Source: Dromiciops gliroides (lineage: Eukaryota; Chordata; Mammalia; Microbiotheria; Microbiotheriidae). Taken from it: DNA of 64,000 bases. Location: the NCBI RefSeq assembly GCF_019393635.1, contig NC_057866.1, positions 123,565,897 to 123,629,896 of the forward strand, in the 5' to 3' direction. Below, piece by piece: positions 1 through 11,290 of this stretch. Under the pieces are notes generated by a model, which ran no database searches, had not been told where the DNA came from, and saw only the letters and a program-made list of their open reading frames with translations. The first letter of the stretch is position 1. Each line of letters begins with the position of its first letter. Both the position numbers and the translations under genes were made by a program.

Positions 1-32
1 CAAAGTGAAAAAAAAAGACCCAGAATATCAGT

Positions 33-56
33 ACACACACACACACACACACACAC
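33..56. repeat. (CA)n microsatellite
   Basis: A perfect CA run of about 12 units in otherwise unique intronic DNA. Positions 57-780 hold no recognisable gene and only AT-rich unique sequence with short A runs. Confidence 0.9.
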
Positions 57-781
57 AAACTATAATTATATTTCTGTTTTGGGCTGGACCTGTAACTCCA
101 AGTGAGAAAATTCCCTCAACTGATGCAAACTATATTTGCTCTGAAACTTTTTATTTTGAGAGTGACTTGCCCAATGATATGGGGTTGGGGCATATCAAGG
201 AATTTGGGATTCTTAAAGTTTAAACTGGCCTACTAACTAAAAAATGGACAAAGAGGAATGCCTAAGGACCCCACCACCTACTTCCCCCGTGACACCCAAG
301 ATTACCCAGCTACAATTACATCATTTTCTTTACATTTTTGTTCACGTTAAATTTGTGGATTTTATGTCTACAAATGTGGACAGTGTGGACAGAGATAATA
401 AAATGTGGCCAAGTGGGAAAAAAATAACTATTATTACAGATATATACAGATTTTTCAAAGTTTAATTAGTTACATATTAGGTTTAATTGACTTTTTGTTG
501 TATAAAAGTTAATCTCACACACCAAAAAAAAACCCGTGTTATTGTATAAAAGTTAGTTTCACACGCAAAAAAATGGTACTTTAAAAAATTAAGGCATTTA
601 CCTCCTCTTATCCTACTTGTTTGAAACTCTGGATTCAGGCATTTTCTGAGGAAAGAGAACCCAAAATCGCTTACATGTTTGAATACAAAAGAATTTAAAG
701 AAAAAACCACACTGCAAATAGATCTATCTAAAACCCCTGAACAATCTATGTGTTGTGTCCCCTTTGAGAAAATTAGAGACA

Positions 782-928
782 GGGGCAGCTAGGTGGCGCA
801 GTGGATAGAGCACCAGCCCTGGATTCAGGAGGACCTGAGTTCAAATTCGGCCTCAGACCCTTGACACCAGCTGTGTGACCCTGGGCAAGTCACTTAACCC
901 CAACTGCCTCATCAAAAAAAAAAAAAAA
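782..928 (+). mobile_element. WSINE1/MAR1-like CORE-SINE
   Basis: Full-length copy from the GGGGCAGCTAGG head through the B-box-like GAGTTCAAATTC to a 15-base A tail. Confidence 0.9.
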
Positions 929-1769
929 GAGAAAAAGACAAAGGTTCAACTAGTTCAGGACCATTTGATCCCAAGAGTTATTAAGGGAAATAATGAATTC
1001 TATAATTTTTTTAATTTAAAAAATGTTTTCTCTTCTTTCTACATCTCCCCTCAATTTGGGGGGAAGGGGCACAACCTTGTAACAAATGTGCATAATAATC
1101 AAACAAAACAAATTTCCTCATTAGTCTCTATTACTTTTCCAAAAAAAATAAATAAAGGAATGAAAAGAATGGAGGTGAGGGAAGAAAAAACTCAACCATG
1201 TAACCACAGGTATAACTAAGACAAAGCAACTAGGCTCAGCTCCAACACTGAAAGTACTCTTCCAGGAAGTATTTCCCTTTCACCACATAATTCCCACGTA
1301 CATATATGCCAAGTGAGCTTCTCCAGCCCCACTCATCCCCTTGCCCTAGGTGCACAAAAGCTCTGCATATAAGTTTTTTTTAAAAACTGAAGAAATAGAG
1401 AATTACTGAAATAAGTACATCTAGGGGATGCCCAACTCTAACCCAATCTGAGATATTATCTTTTTAATATGAGATTTTGAGGTAATTCCAAAATGATAAA
1501 TTTTGGGATAACGTGCAAAAAGTCACGTAAATGGTAAAAAATGGTATTCCTGAACAAATCCAGTTTGGCTGCTGGCTCTATCAGTTGAAATATGTAAGCT
1601 CAATACCCAGAACAATGCTCACTTTCCACTAACCATCCACCACACTGAGTAACACATCCAGACTACTTTTATTGTAAACAACCAAGGAGATAAAGTAATG
1701 TGTGGTGTACACATTTTCACAGGATATTAGTCACTTTGAAAGAAGTAGAACCAAAAAGGTTATAGGTGA
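929..1769. other. Intronic stretch, no gene seen
   Basis: AT-rich sequence with no supported exon, RNA gene or clear repeat. The 114-codon frame starting at 875 begins inside the SINE tail and is a shadow. Confidence 0.5.
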
Positions 1770-1995
1770 TGTTTGATGAGTCATTTTTCATTCACGTATG
1801 ACTCTTCATGATCCCATTTGGGGTTTTCTTGACAAAGATAACTGGAGTGATTTGCCATTTCCTTCTCCAGCTCATTTTTCAGATAAGGAAACTGAGGCAA
1901 ACAGAGTTAAGTACTTGCCCAGGGTCACACAGCTAGTAAAGCCCGAGAGTGGATTTCAATTCAGGTAACTCAGGTTTTCCTGACTAGTAGACAAT
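1770..1995 (-). repeat. RTE/BovB-tailed SINE with MIR-like core
   Basis: Contains CTGGAGTGATTTGCCATTTC, the phrase typical of BovB/RTE 3' tails, followed by a MIR-type core in reverse (GGGTCACACAGCTAGTAA). Other copies lie near 5205, 45220, 46785 and 58415. Confidence 0.65.
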
Positions 1996-2407
1996 ACAAG
2001 GGGGGAAATGTCAACATCATTCACTTTAATCTGGTTTAGAGGATACGATCCAGGAAAATCTTGAAATGAAATGCTGTACTAATGTGATTTGATTATAGAA
2101 TTATCCTCAGAAAAAAGATCTAACTGGGAAAATTTTTAATTTCTATTTTTAACTTTACTCTTCAGTACTTATGAAGAAAGCAAATCAGGAATATGCCTAT
2201 ATGCAATATCATTTACAATGATATAAACCAAACGGTATACTTGAAATGTTATTAACTTCTGTAAATAGAACCGTGTTGAACTGAGGAAAATTTTAAAAAA
2301 TATGTTAAGTATTTAACACTATATTCTGTGGTATTCTTGTTTCTGACTATACTTATCTGATAACAGTCATCACTGAAGGCTAGCAATAAATAAGGTAAAA
2401 GTTAAGG

Positions 2408-2553
2408 TAGAGGGCAACTAGGTGATGCAGTGGATAAAGCACCGGCCTTGGATTCAGGAGGACCTGAGTTCAAATCCGACCTCAGACACTTGACACTTTT
2501 CTATGTGACCCTGGGCAAGTCACTTAACCCTCATTACCAGCCAAAAACAAACA
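2408..2553 (+). mobile_element. WSINE1/MAR1-like SINE
   Basis: Copy flanked by a target duplication AAAAGTTAAGG (2397-2407 and 2554-2564). The A box is partly diverged (GGTGATGCAG). Confidence 0.9.
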
Positions 2554-2639
2554 AAAAGTTAAGGAAATTGGGCTCTGTTACCACTTTGCCTTTGCTTTCA
2601 AAACAAAACAAAACAAAACTTTTTAAAGTGGCCTGTCCT

Positions 2640-3010
2640 CACAGATAGAGTATTAGGTTTGCATTTGGAAAGACCCAGGTTTAAATCGCCTACTGACACT
2701 TATTTGTGTGTGACCGTTGCCACTGGTTCTCCAAGGGCCTCAAAAAGCACCCTATGATCTGTCTTTTAAGTCACAGATAGGTTGGTATCCCCCACATCGA
2801 CACAATCACAGATCCTTTATGTATTCAGCATAAATCATCTTCATATCTCACTATTTCATTTTATCTTCACAACACACTTGTAACACAAGTAGAGACAGGG
2901 AATATTTATTCCTGTTCTATAAATGAAGAACCTGAAACCCAGAGATGGTAAGACATTTGCTTAAAGTAATACTGCCAATTAGTGGTAAAACCCAAACCAG
3001 AGAGCCCCAG
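2640..3010. repeat. Two old MIR fragments (+ then -)
   Basis: 2640-2725 resembles a sense MIR (CCAGGTTTAAATCGCC..TGTGTGACC). 2830-3010 resembles a reversed MIR (TCATTTTATCTTCACAACA, then AACCTGAAACCCAGAGA). Both are diverged. 3010-3720 shows nothing recognisable. Confidence 0.45.
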
Positions 3011-3724
3011 GCCATTGCATCATAGTCTTTCCAGGCTGTAACAAGGAGCCAATCCATGTAAATGCAAGACTTTCCACCATAACATTTCCAAATCTTAATT
3101 ATTTGTGGATATGAAAAACAGCAGGTGTTGAGGAAATTCACTGACCAGACTTCCGTTAATGGTCTCTGCCTCATGCACCTGAGCTAAAAAAAAAAACTCC
3201 TGCCAAAAAAGACGGCCCCAGGACATGAGATACAGTAGAATAAGTCGAGATCAGAAAGGAACAAGGAGAAAACAGAATTGAAGAATGCCTAGAGGCTTTG
3301 GTCAGCAGACCTAACTAGGGTGGGGGACCAAGCTCAGAAAATGCATTCCTTGCAGGCACAGGTCAAAACAATCGTTAGAAACAGCCATTAACTTAAAAGT
3401 GAAATAGCCAAATGTGCTTCCACTTTACTTGTTACAAAGTACATTCTATCTGTTACTAAGCAATTACTCTATAATCCTTAGTCAGATTTTGCTGATTTCC
3501 TTCAAAGCAGAATTAATTATGTTTATTTCACTCGAGGAAATCAAAAAACATAAAGTTGTTTGGGCAGTGATCACAGGAAACAGGATAGCACGGGAACTCT
3601 CAGACCTTCCCCATGTCCCCTAAATGACGAAACTTATTTATTGGCCATCCTTGCCTGATTCCCTCATACTCCAACCTAACTCATTGCTACGGTGAATGTA
3701 TCTGAATTCTTTTGGGGAATGAAT

Positions 3725-3945
3725 TAAAGATCATAGATGTAGAGCTAGAACAGACGCTAGCAGTCACCTACTAAAGGCAACTCCATTCATTTGCAGACAA
3801 GTACTTCAGAATTCCAGAGATTAATCAAGTCACCCAAGGTCACACAGGTTGTAGAGTTAAAATGGAAGGATTTGAACCAGGTCCTAGAGTTGCAGATCCA
3901 GCCTTCTTTCTACTGCACCATGCTGCCTCTCTCTCTGGGTCAGAG
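3725..3945 (-). repeat. MIR-family SINE, reversed
   Basis: ATCATAGATGTAGAGCTAGA, then CAAGGTCACACAGG, GGATTTGAACCAGG and CTACTGCACCATGCTGCC follow the usual order of a reversed MIR-like element. 3946-4322 holds nothing recognisable. Confidence 0.65.
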
Positions 3946-4335
3946 ATTCCATAACTAGCATATCTTTGGAGAGGTTTTTCATCTGAAATAACCCAAAAAA
4001 TTATTCTTGCCCCAAGCCCCTCAAAGTAGAAGAGCAGAGATGTGAAAGTCCTCCCCCCTCCCAATTATTTCTCTATTTTCCTTCAGAAAAACAGCTAAAC
4101 ATTTTAAAGCAACTGAGTTTATCTGATCCACGTAGTTCTCCAGCCAGTAACACTTAACAGTCTGTACCAAAACACAGATTTCTAAACTAAGCACATGACT
4201 AAATGTTTTAGGCTACGTGAAATAGCCTCATTACTAGGGAAAGGAGAAATGTATCATATCTTGAAGGGTTATTAGAAGTTTTTTGCCAAATACATACCGA
4301 CAATTACATTTTTCATCTCATTAAAAGTCCTCTCT

Positions 4336-4489
4336 TTGGAGCAGCTAGGTGGCGCAGTGGATAGAGCACCGACCCTGGAGTCAGGAGTACCTGAGTTCAA
4401 ATCCAGCCTCAGACACTTAACACTTACTAGCTGCGTGACTCTGGGCAAGTCACTTAACCCCAATTGCCTCACTAAAAAAAAAATTTAAA
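4336..4489 (+). mobile_element. WSINE1/MAR1-like SINE (first of a pair at one target)
   Basis: Full copy flanked by AAAAGTCCTCTCT at 4323-4335 and 4490-4502. The right duplication is also the left duplication of the next SINE. Confidence 0.9.
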
Positions 4490-4502
4490 AAAAGTCCTCT
4501 CT

Positions 4503-4645
4503 GGGGACAGCTAGGTGGCGCAGTGGGTAAAGCACCAGCCCTGGATTTAGGAGGACCTGAATTCAAATCCAGCCTCAGACACTTGACACTAGCTGTTGTG
4601 ACCCCTGGCGAGTCACTTAACCCTCATTGCCCCGCCCAAAAAAAA
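4503..4645 (+). mobile_element. WSINE1/MAR1-like SINE (second of a pair at one target)
   Basis: Full copy placed directly after the shared duplication, with a third, slightly changed target copy AAAAGTACTCTCT at 4646-4658. Confidence 0.9.
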
Positions 4646-5039
4646 AAAAGTACTCTCTTTACTTAGAATACATTTCTACACTAGCAGGCACAGTCATTCA
4701 AATTCTTTACAAACCCAATATCTTCTTATCAAGTTACTATTTTCAAACCACTATCCTTCAAAATTCAACACTGCCTCCAAAAACTGAACACAGAAAAATT
4801 CAGTCATTCATATTTAGGAAACAAGACCCTAACTGTCCATTCACGATCTTGGGAAGAATAGTGAATGGTGTCTATCACTCAGCTGGAACACCTTGCTTAA
4901 ATGGCTTTTGATGCTTAAAATAGTTATTTAGGGTCCTCAGAAGTAACTGGAGTAATCAGATGTATACACAGTCATCTTACTATTCCCCATGGCCACAAAG
5001 GACTGAGCTCCTGACTGGTGTCTTAAGACCTTCCATCAC

Positions 5040-5130
5040 CATAGGACCATAGATGAATAGATGGAAGGGCCTTTAGAAGCCATCAAGTACAACCCCATCA
5101 TTTTACAGATGAAAAATCTTCATGTGTAAA
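5040..5130 (-). repeat. MIR-family fragment
   Basis: AGGACCATAGATGAATAG..GGAAGGGCCTTTAGA..CATTTTACAGATG is the start of the reversed MIR-like element seen at 3725. 4660-5040 shows nothing recognisable. Confidence 0.5.
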
Positions 5131-5204
5131 ATGTGAATCAAACATATCTGCATCTTAGATAGATATCAAAGGGTCTGAGAGCTTCGATGAGAATAAAATT
5201 CTTT

Positions 5205-5450
5205 TTGTTGTTGTTCACTTGTTTCAGCTGATTTCTTTGTGACCCCATTTGGAGTTTTCTTGGCAACGATAACTGGAGTGGTTTGCCATTTCCTTCTCTA
5301 GCTCATCTGACAGATGAGGGAACTGAGGCAAACAGGGTTAAGTGACTTGCCATGGGTCACATATCTAGTAAGTGTCTGAGGCCACATTTTAACTCAAGTC
5401 TTCCTGACTCTAGGCCCAGGGCTCTATCCACTACCCCACCTGTGATTATT
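5205..5450 (-). repeat. RTE/BovB-tailed SINE with MIR-like core
   Basis: TTTTCTTGGCAACGATAACT, then GTGGTTTGCCATTTCCTTCT, then a reversed core and head (GGCTCTATCCACTACCCCAC). It is the same family as 1770-1995. Confidence 0.65.
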
Positions 5451-5620
5451 CTCAGAAGGGGTCCACAGGCTTCACCAGATTGCCTAAGGGTTCCAGGACA
5501 CACACAAAAATGTAAAAACAAAACAAAAAACACCCTGATCTAGTTTAACCCACTCACTCTAGAAAAGAGGAAACAGACCTGAAAAAGTGAAAGTGACTTG
5601 TCCAAAGAAAAAACACCAGT

Positions 5621-5771
5621 GGGGCAGCTGGATATGGATAAAGCACTGGCCCTGGATTCAGGAGGACCTGAGTTCAAATCCAGCCTCACACACATGACAC
5701 TTACTAGCTGCGTGACCCTGGGCAAGTCACTTAACCCTCATTGCCCTGCAAAAAAGAAATAATAATAAAAA
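5621..5771 (+). mobile_element. WSINE1/MAR1-like SINE with damaged head
   Basis: GGGGCAGCTGGATATGGATA lacks the GTGGCGCAG segment of the A box. The rest of the body and an AATAATAAA-type tail are present. 5772-6830 has no gene, only unique AT-rich DNA with a TGCA/TATG stretch at 6680-6712. Confidence 0.85.
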
Positions 5772-6709
5772 GCGCCACCAATATCTTTTTACTCCTTTCT
5801 TTCCTATTTGTTTAAAACAGCACAATTGTGTTCTAGAAAAGCTGAAGATAATACAAAACTCATCATGACATATTATGCTTTATTATTCCATTCTCATTAT
5901 GAAACCTTAGGTTCATTTTGGAAAAAGTAGGGCTAGAAAAGTGCTTTGGGGCAAAAGTAAGACTCATTGCCATTTTTTTTTTTTTTCCACAATGGGGCCG
6001 GTGAGAAGTTGGTCCGACCAGGCTGCGGCTGCAGTTTCTAAGGAACAGGTTAGAACAGGGTTTGCTAGCACCTAATCCCCTAATCTCTCCTGACCCAGCT
6101 CTAAGGGGACTATTTAAACCACAGCTTAAAATAATATTTACAAATTTGTTTCATACTTCGCCAGCCTAGCTAAAGCAAAATGTATGTATGTGTCTTTGTG
6201 GGAATGCCATTGTTTTGGAGTTACTTCTTAGACTCAAGTTTTTCTTCCTGAAAAGAACAATGGAATGATCCAACACAAATTACATAAGTGATAAGCTGTC
6301 CTTTCAGCCAATATGAGGTCATTTGAAGAGCCAATTATTCAATTTATGGATTGTTCTCCAGAAGGTCCCTTGTTGCCTCCTAGTATACATCTTTTATCCA
6401 TTAGAAGGAAAGCAAGAAATGAAGTTAAGATCTATAGAATACTCATAGGTATGGCAAAGGTTTATTGAATGAAAAAAAGACAAAATTGATAGCCAGTGTT
6501 GTTTTAATTTAGAATTACCCTTGAATTTAACTTATACTTTAAGAAAATCATTCTGAATTTAACAAATACTTTAAAAAGAAAATATTTCCAATATACAACA
6601 CAGCCTTTTCTGAACCCCCTACTGCTGTGCTCAGCTCCCCCTCATCTTATATTTGTTTGGCATCAACTTCTTCATATATCTATATATGCATGCATGCATG
6701 CATGTATGT

Positions 6710-6713
<4 letters not shown>

Positions 6714-6744
<31 letters not shown>
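6714..6744. repeat. (CA)n microsatellite
   Basis: CA run of about 15 units following a TATG/TGCA repeat. Confidence 0.9.
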
Positions 6745-6748
<4 letters not shown>

Positions 6749-6837
6749 TTCCCCTGATAGAAAGTAAGTTCTTTTAAGGCAAGGGCTGTTGCATTTTCAC
6801 TCTGTATCCCTCTTAATGTCTAGCATATATCTATAGT

Positions 6838-7746
6838 CGAATGAAAAAATGCTCTAAATCACTGTTGATTAGAGAAATACAAACTAACTCTGAGGTACCA
6901 CCTCACATATATCAGATTGGCTAATATGACAGAAAAGGAAAATGATAAACGTTAGAGGGAATGTGGGAAAACTGGGACATACACTGTTGGTGGAGTTGTG
7001 AAAAGATCTAACTTTTCTGAAGAACAATTTGGAACTATGCCCAAAGAACTACAGAACTGACCCAGCAATATCACTAATAGGTCTGTATCACAAAGATATT
7101 TTTTTAAGGGAAAAGAACCTATTTCTACAAAAATATTTATAGCAACTCTGTTTGTAGTAACTAAGAATTGAAAGTTGAGGAGATGTACATCACTTGGGGA
7201 ACAGCCAAACAAGTTGTGGTATATGATTGTAATGGAATATTATTGTGCCGTAAGAAATGATGAGCAGGATGATTTCAGAAAAATCTGAAAAGACTTACAA
7301 GACTTACATGAACTGATACAAAGTGAAGTGAATAGAACCAAGAGGATATTGTACACAGCAACAGCAACATTGTACAATGAACAACCATAAATGACTTTGC
7401 TATTCTCAGCAACACAATGATCCAAGGCAATCCTGAAAGGACTCATGATGAAAAATTCGATCTGCCTCCAGATAAAGAACTGATGACATCTGAATACATA
7501 CTGAAGCATACTATTTTTCACTTTCTCTTTTTTTTGTTTTGTTCAAGTTCACACACACACACAAAATGACTAATATGGAAACGTTTTACATGATTACATA
7601 TATATAACCTATATCAGATTGCCTAATGTCTTTTGGGGGGGAGGATAAGGAGAGAGGGACAGAATTTGAAGATCAAAACTTACCAACAAATGTTACAAAT
7701 TGTTTTTACATTTAATTAGGGGGGAAAATAATTTAAAAAAAAATAA
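6838..7746 (+). mobile_element. LINE-1 3' end (5'-truncated)
   Basis: The sense strand encodes decayed pieces of the L1 ORF2 C-terminus (NLWYMIVMEYYCA-like block near 7206-7255), then the 3' UTR ending in CATTTAATTAGG and A-rich sequence. Stops and shifts interrupt the frame. The minus-strand frames at 6952-7521 are its shadows. Confidence 0.85.
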
Positions 7747-7748
7747 AG

Positions 7749-7897
7749 GAGGCAGCTAGGTGGTGCAGTGGATAAAGCACCAACCCTAGATTCAGGAGGA
7801 CCTGAGTTCAAATCCAGCCTCAGACACTTGACACTTACTAGCTGTGTGACCCTGGGCAAGTCACTTAACCCCAATTGCCTCACCCAGAAAAAAAAAA
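7749..7897 (+). mobile_element. WSINE1/MAR1-like SINE
   Basis: Full-length copy inserted at the A-rich tail of the preceding L1. It has an A tail of about 10. Confidence 0.9.
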
Positions 7898-7934
7898 TTT
7901 CCTATGTATCCTGGAAATAGTTTGCTTTGTATAT

Positions 7935-8235
7935 CTGCTTGCATGTTGTCTCTCCCATGAAACTAAGTTCCTTGACAGTCTCTTTTGCCTTTTTCTTAGC
8001 ACAGTGCCTGACACAGAGTAGGTGCCTAATAAATGTTTGATGATTCACACTATGCCTCTATGCAGGTACCTTCTCCCCTGCCTTCCAACTTTTCAGTTTC
8101 CTTTTGAAGGATGTCCTTCCCCATTAGAATATAAGTTCCTTGAGAAAAGTGACTATCTTTTTGCTTCTATTTCTATCGCTAGTGTTTTGCACAGTGCTTG
8201 GAACCTAGGAAGTATTTAAATAAATGTCTGTAGCT
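7935..8235 (+). repeat. L2 3' end fragments
   Basis: Two L2-like 3' ends in series: CACAGTGCCTGACACAGAGT..AATAAATGTTTG near 8000-8037, and GTTTTGCACAGTGCTTGGAA..AATAAATGT near 8180-8227. Confidence 0.7.
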
Positions 8236-9690
8236 TTGCTGTATTCAAAAAGTATATAGACATCTAGAATTGTCAGAGATTTGCCTAATTTAAAAGAACA
8301 GAATCACATTTTCTCAGAACTGGAAGAGCCCTATCTAGTCCCACACATCCTTGACCAAGAATCCACACTAAAATAATATCACTGACAAGAGATGTCTCCA
8401 AAATCTTCAGTGAGGGGGCAGGGGTATCCACTATTTCCCTAGGGATGCTCATTCTACTTGGGGACAACTCTAATTGTTAGGAAAGTTTTCTGGAAGTGGA
8501 GTCTAAACCTGCCTCTTTGCAACATCAACCCAGTGTTCTTCAACCTGCTCCCTGGAGCTAAACACAAGCTGGATATGCTGGTAACTTGCAACCCAATATA
8601 CCCAGAATACAAATTTCCAAGAGATGATACAACATTCTGAAAAATAAAGTGTGGATTTAAAAAATTACCTCTCACAAATCTGTGCTCAGGCAGGCAGGAA
8701 CTGGGAAGTCACATCACAACAAACTCAACTGAAATTTACTCATGTGGAAGTAAGGCTATAACTGAACTTTACTTCCTAAAAGGATACCAAAAAACTTGTG
8801 AGTGAACAGGAAAAATCTACAAGCCATGCACTTCTGTCTCATAAGCTGCTAAAAAGATACTTTTCTCTAATGCTCATTTTAATTGGACCAAAGTTACTTT
8901 CCAAAATTAACAACACTGAATGAGATCTGGTTTTGAATAATAATGACTTCCTTCATTTAAAGACTGGGAAGGAATACTCTGACTTCTGTCCAAAGATCTA
9001 TGATCTTTTTGTTACACCAGTTTGTACTTTTCCCCATTCAGGCACCACTCCTTCATCCCATCCCGTTAACTATCACAAGACAGTCATGCCTCTTCCTTGG
9101 GACTCTTCTCTCTTTTACACTTAGAGTCTCCCTCTCCCTCTCCCTCTCCCTCCCTCTTTCTCTGGTTCTAAAGTTAGATTTTTTTTTCCACCAGAAAAAA
9201 ATCAGAGTATTTCATTAAGATCCAATCCAACAGTATTTATTAAATGCCTACTGTGTGCAAAGCACTGGAAAGAACTAAATTGTCCTTGGAGATAGTAGAA
9301 AGAAGTCTAGCAGCCAGATTATGCCTTCAAGGATTTAGAACTGAACAGAACATTATAGGTCATCTTAAATTTTTATGGTCATCCAAAGTCACTGCCTTCA
9401 ATTGGGCTAAAAGCTGATTCCATCTTGGAATCAGCATGAAACTAAAAATGAATAATTCTAAATTTGAGCTAAATTTGAACCCAAAAGGCAATGCTACGGC
9501 TACTTGTTAGCTTAGACTATTTCTTAGATAGATAGGCTCAAATATGCCTTTCCTAGTTCATCTGAATACTTCAGTTCTTGCAGTTAAGAACCACTGCAAA
9601 TTTTTTCCATACCCAACCAATGTTTCACTTTACCATAACTACAGGCCTGCAAAACTATAGCGGTAAAATGTGAACTGCTGACCATAGTGG
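8236..9690. other. Mostly unique intronic DNA
   Basis: No supported gene. It includes a (CCCTCT)n-like tract at 9126-9160 and a short reversed L2 end at 9222-9270 (TATTTATTAAATGCCTACTG). The small frames here are chance. Confidence 0.5.
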
Positions 9691-9930
9691 GAAATGAAGA
9701 AGAAAACATAAAGTGATTTGGTCACTGAGTGACCTTGGGAAAGTCATTTTTACAGTAGCTACCTCATAGGTTTTGGTGAGGAAAATATTTAACCTTTCAT
9801 GTAGTATAGAAATGTGCAGAATGACCACTAACTGGGTAACTTTGGGCCAGCCATTTGATTTAGCTATTTCTACAAAATGGATACGATGATAATTATAAAG
9901 TACTTAAAAAGCCCTTTAAAGATAATATTA
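9690..9930 (+). repeat. Old MIR fragments
   Basis: GTCACTGAGTGACCTTGGGA and later TGGGTAACTTTGGGCCAGCC followed by ACAAAATGGATACGATGATA match the order of sense MIR. Divergence is high. Confidence 0.45.
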
Positions 9931-10854
9931 CACAACATAAATAAGACTGAAAAACTAAAAAGCTACTGATTAGGAGGAAGACAAGAATGAAAAAACTCAA
10001 TGTTAATTTGGGAAAGTAACTTTGGTTCAATTAAAATAAGCATTAGAATCTAAATTCTAGAATATTAAAAATAAATATAAATTATTTTCAAGCATATGTA
10101 AATATTAAATGTCATAAAAGGGAAGTCCACATGAATGAGGCTGTATTGCCTCTTTTAAATTAAGTACAGTACACATTGATGTGATGACATTGGTATGGTT
10201 AGTCAAATCCCAAATATAAAAAGGTTGAATATCTTAATATTTATATCATGAGTTCATGAACCTAGGAATCTATGGGGGGGAACGGGGAAGACAACTTATG
10301 GAAGAGATGTAATTCCCTCTTATTACATTATTTAATTTGATTTGCATTTATTTTACCAGAGGCTCCCCTAAACACAATTTCCATTCTCATATTTTAGACT
10401 GTCATTTCCCGTTCACTTTCAGGTTTCAGTTTCTCAAATCAGTAAACTAGGCCGGTGAAACCCCATATGTTGATTTTAAAGACTTATAGCTGATTCTCCC
10501 AAATTAACACAGTTATCCAGTGGGCTCAGTTTCTAATTATTTTAAGAATATCATGGATAACTAGAAACTAACTATACTAAATTAACTACTACTTAAATTT
10601 AAATTTTTTTCCAACTATGATCTCAGAGAAGTCCTTTATTTGTCCTAATGAGTCAAAAATCTCCAAAGAAGCCATCTAGATTTAGGAATTTTTCAAAAAT
10701 TCCGTAAGTTTTAGGTGTTCAATATCTGGGTATCCAAAATGGCATTTCAGGGCAATAATGTCCACTTTTTTTAAAAGGGCCGATTGGAAACAATATAAAT
10801 GATAAGGATTAGTAATATTTTTAATATTTAGGAAAAAAGCAATAAAAAATCCTA
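9931..10854. other. Unique AT-rich intronic DNA
   Basis: No gene, RNA or clear repeat seen. The sequence is AT-rich with several TAATTA-type strings around 10500-10600. Confidence 0.45.
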
Positions 10855-11290
10855 GCAAAGGAAGGGACGTTAAAGGTCACCTAATCCAATACTCTCATTT
10901 TACATATGAGAAAAATAAGATCCAGAGACATGAAGGAATTTGCCAAGTTCATACAACTGGCAGAGCCAAGCTGAATCAGGGATTCTTGCCTCTCAATCCA
11001 ATGCCATCCCCTTAAGCATGCAACATATTATAATGATCTATCTACATTAGGAAAGCACTCAACAAATGTTGATTAACCAGGTAAATATTTCTTTTTATAA
11101 AGCCTTTTACTAATTATATCTGATTATTTAGCAAGTAGAGGTCTATATTAAATGCCTCCTCACTTTACATGGTAAGAAACTGAGACTAAAAGAAGTATAG
11201 TGGTTTGTCCTAGACCATAACCTAAGACAACTACATAGGATAAAGGCCCTTGTTCTACTAGATTTTTTTGACTCTGACCAAAGCCCATTT
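10855..11290 (-). repeat. MIR-family fragments, reversed, and a short L2 end
   Basis: AGGGACGTTAAAGGTCACCT..CATTTTACATATGAG..CAGAGCCAAG is a reversed MIR-like copy. 11046-11075 resembles an L2 3' end, and 11155-11240 another weak reversed MIR. Confidence 0.5.

Noticed and set aside
782-928. SINE heads with A/B boxes as functional tRNA genes
   Set aside because: The repeated units have no cloverleaf, carry CORE-SINE bodies and A tails, and occur about 30 times.
5980-6120. Small GC-richer block with GGCCGGTGAGAAGTTGGTCC as an RNA gene
   Set aside because: No match to U6, 7SL, Y or 5S RNA that I could recognise, and no internal promoter boxes.
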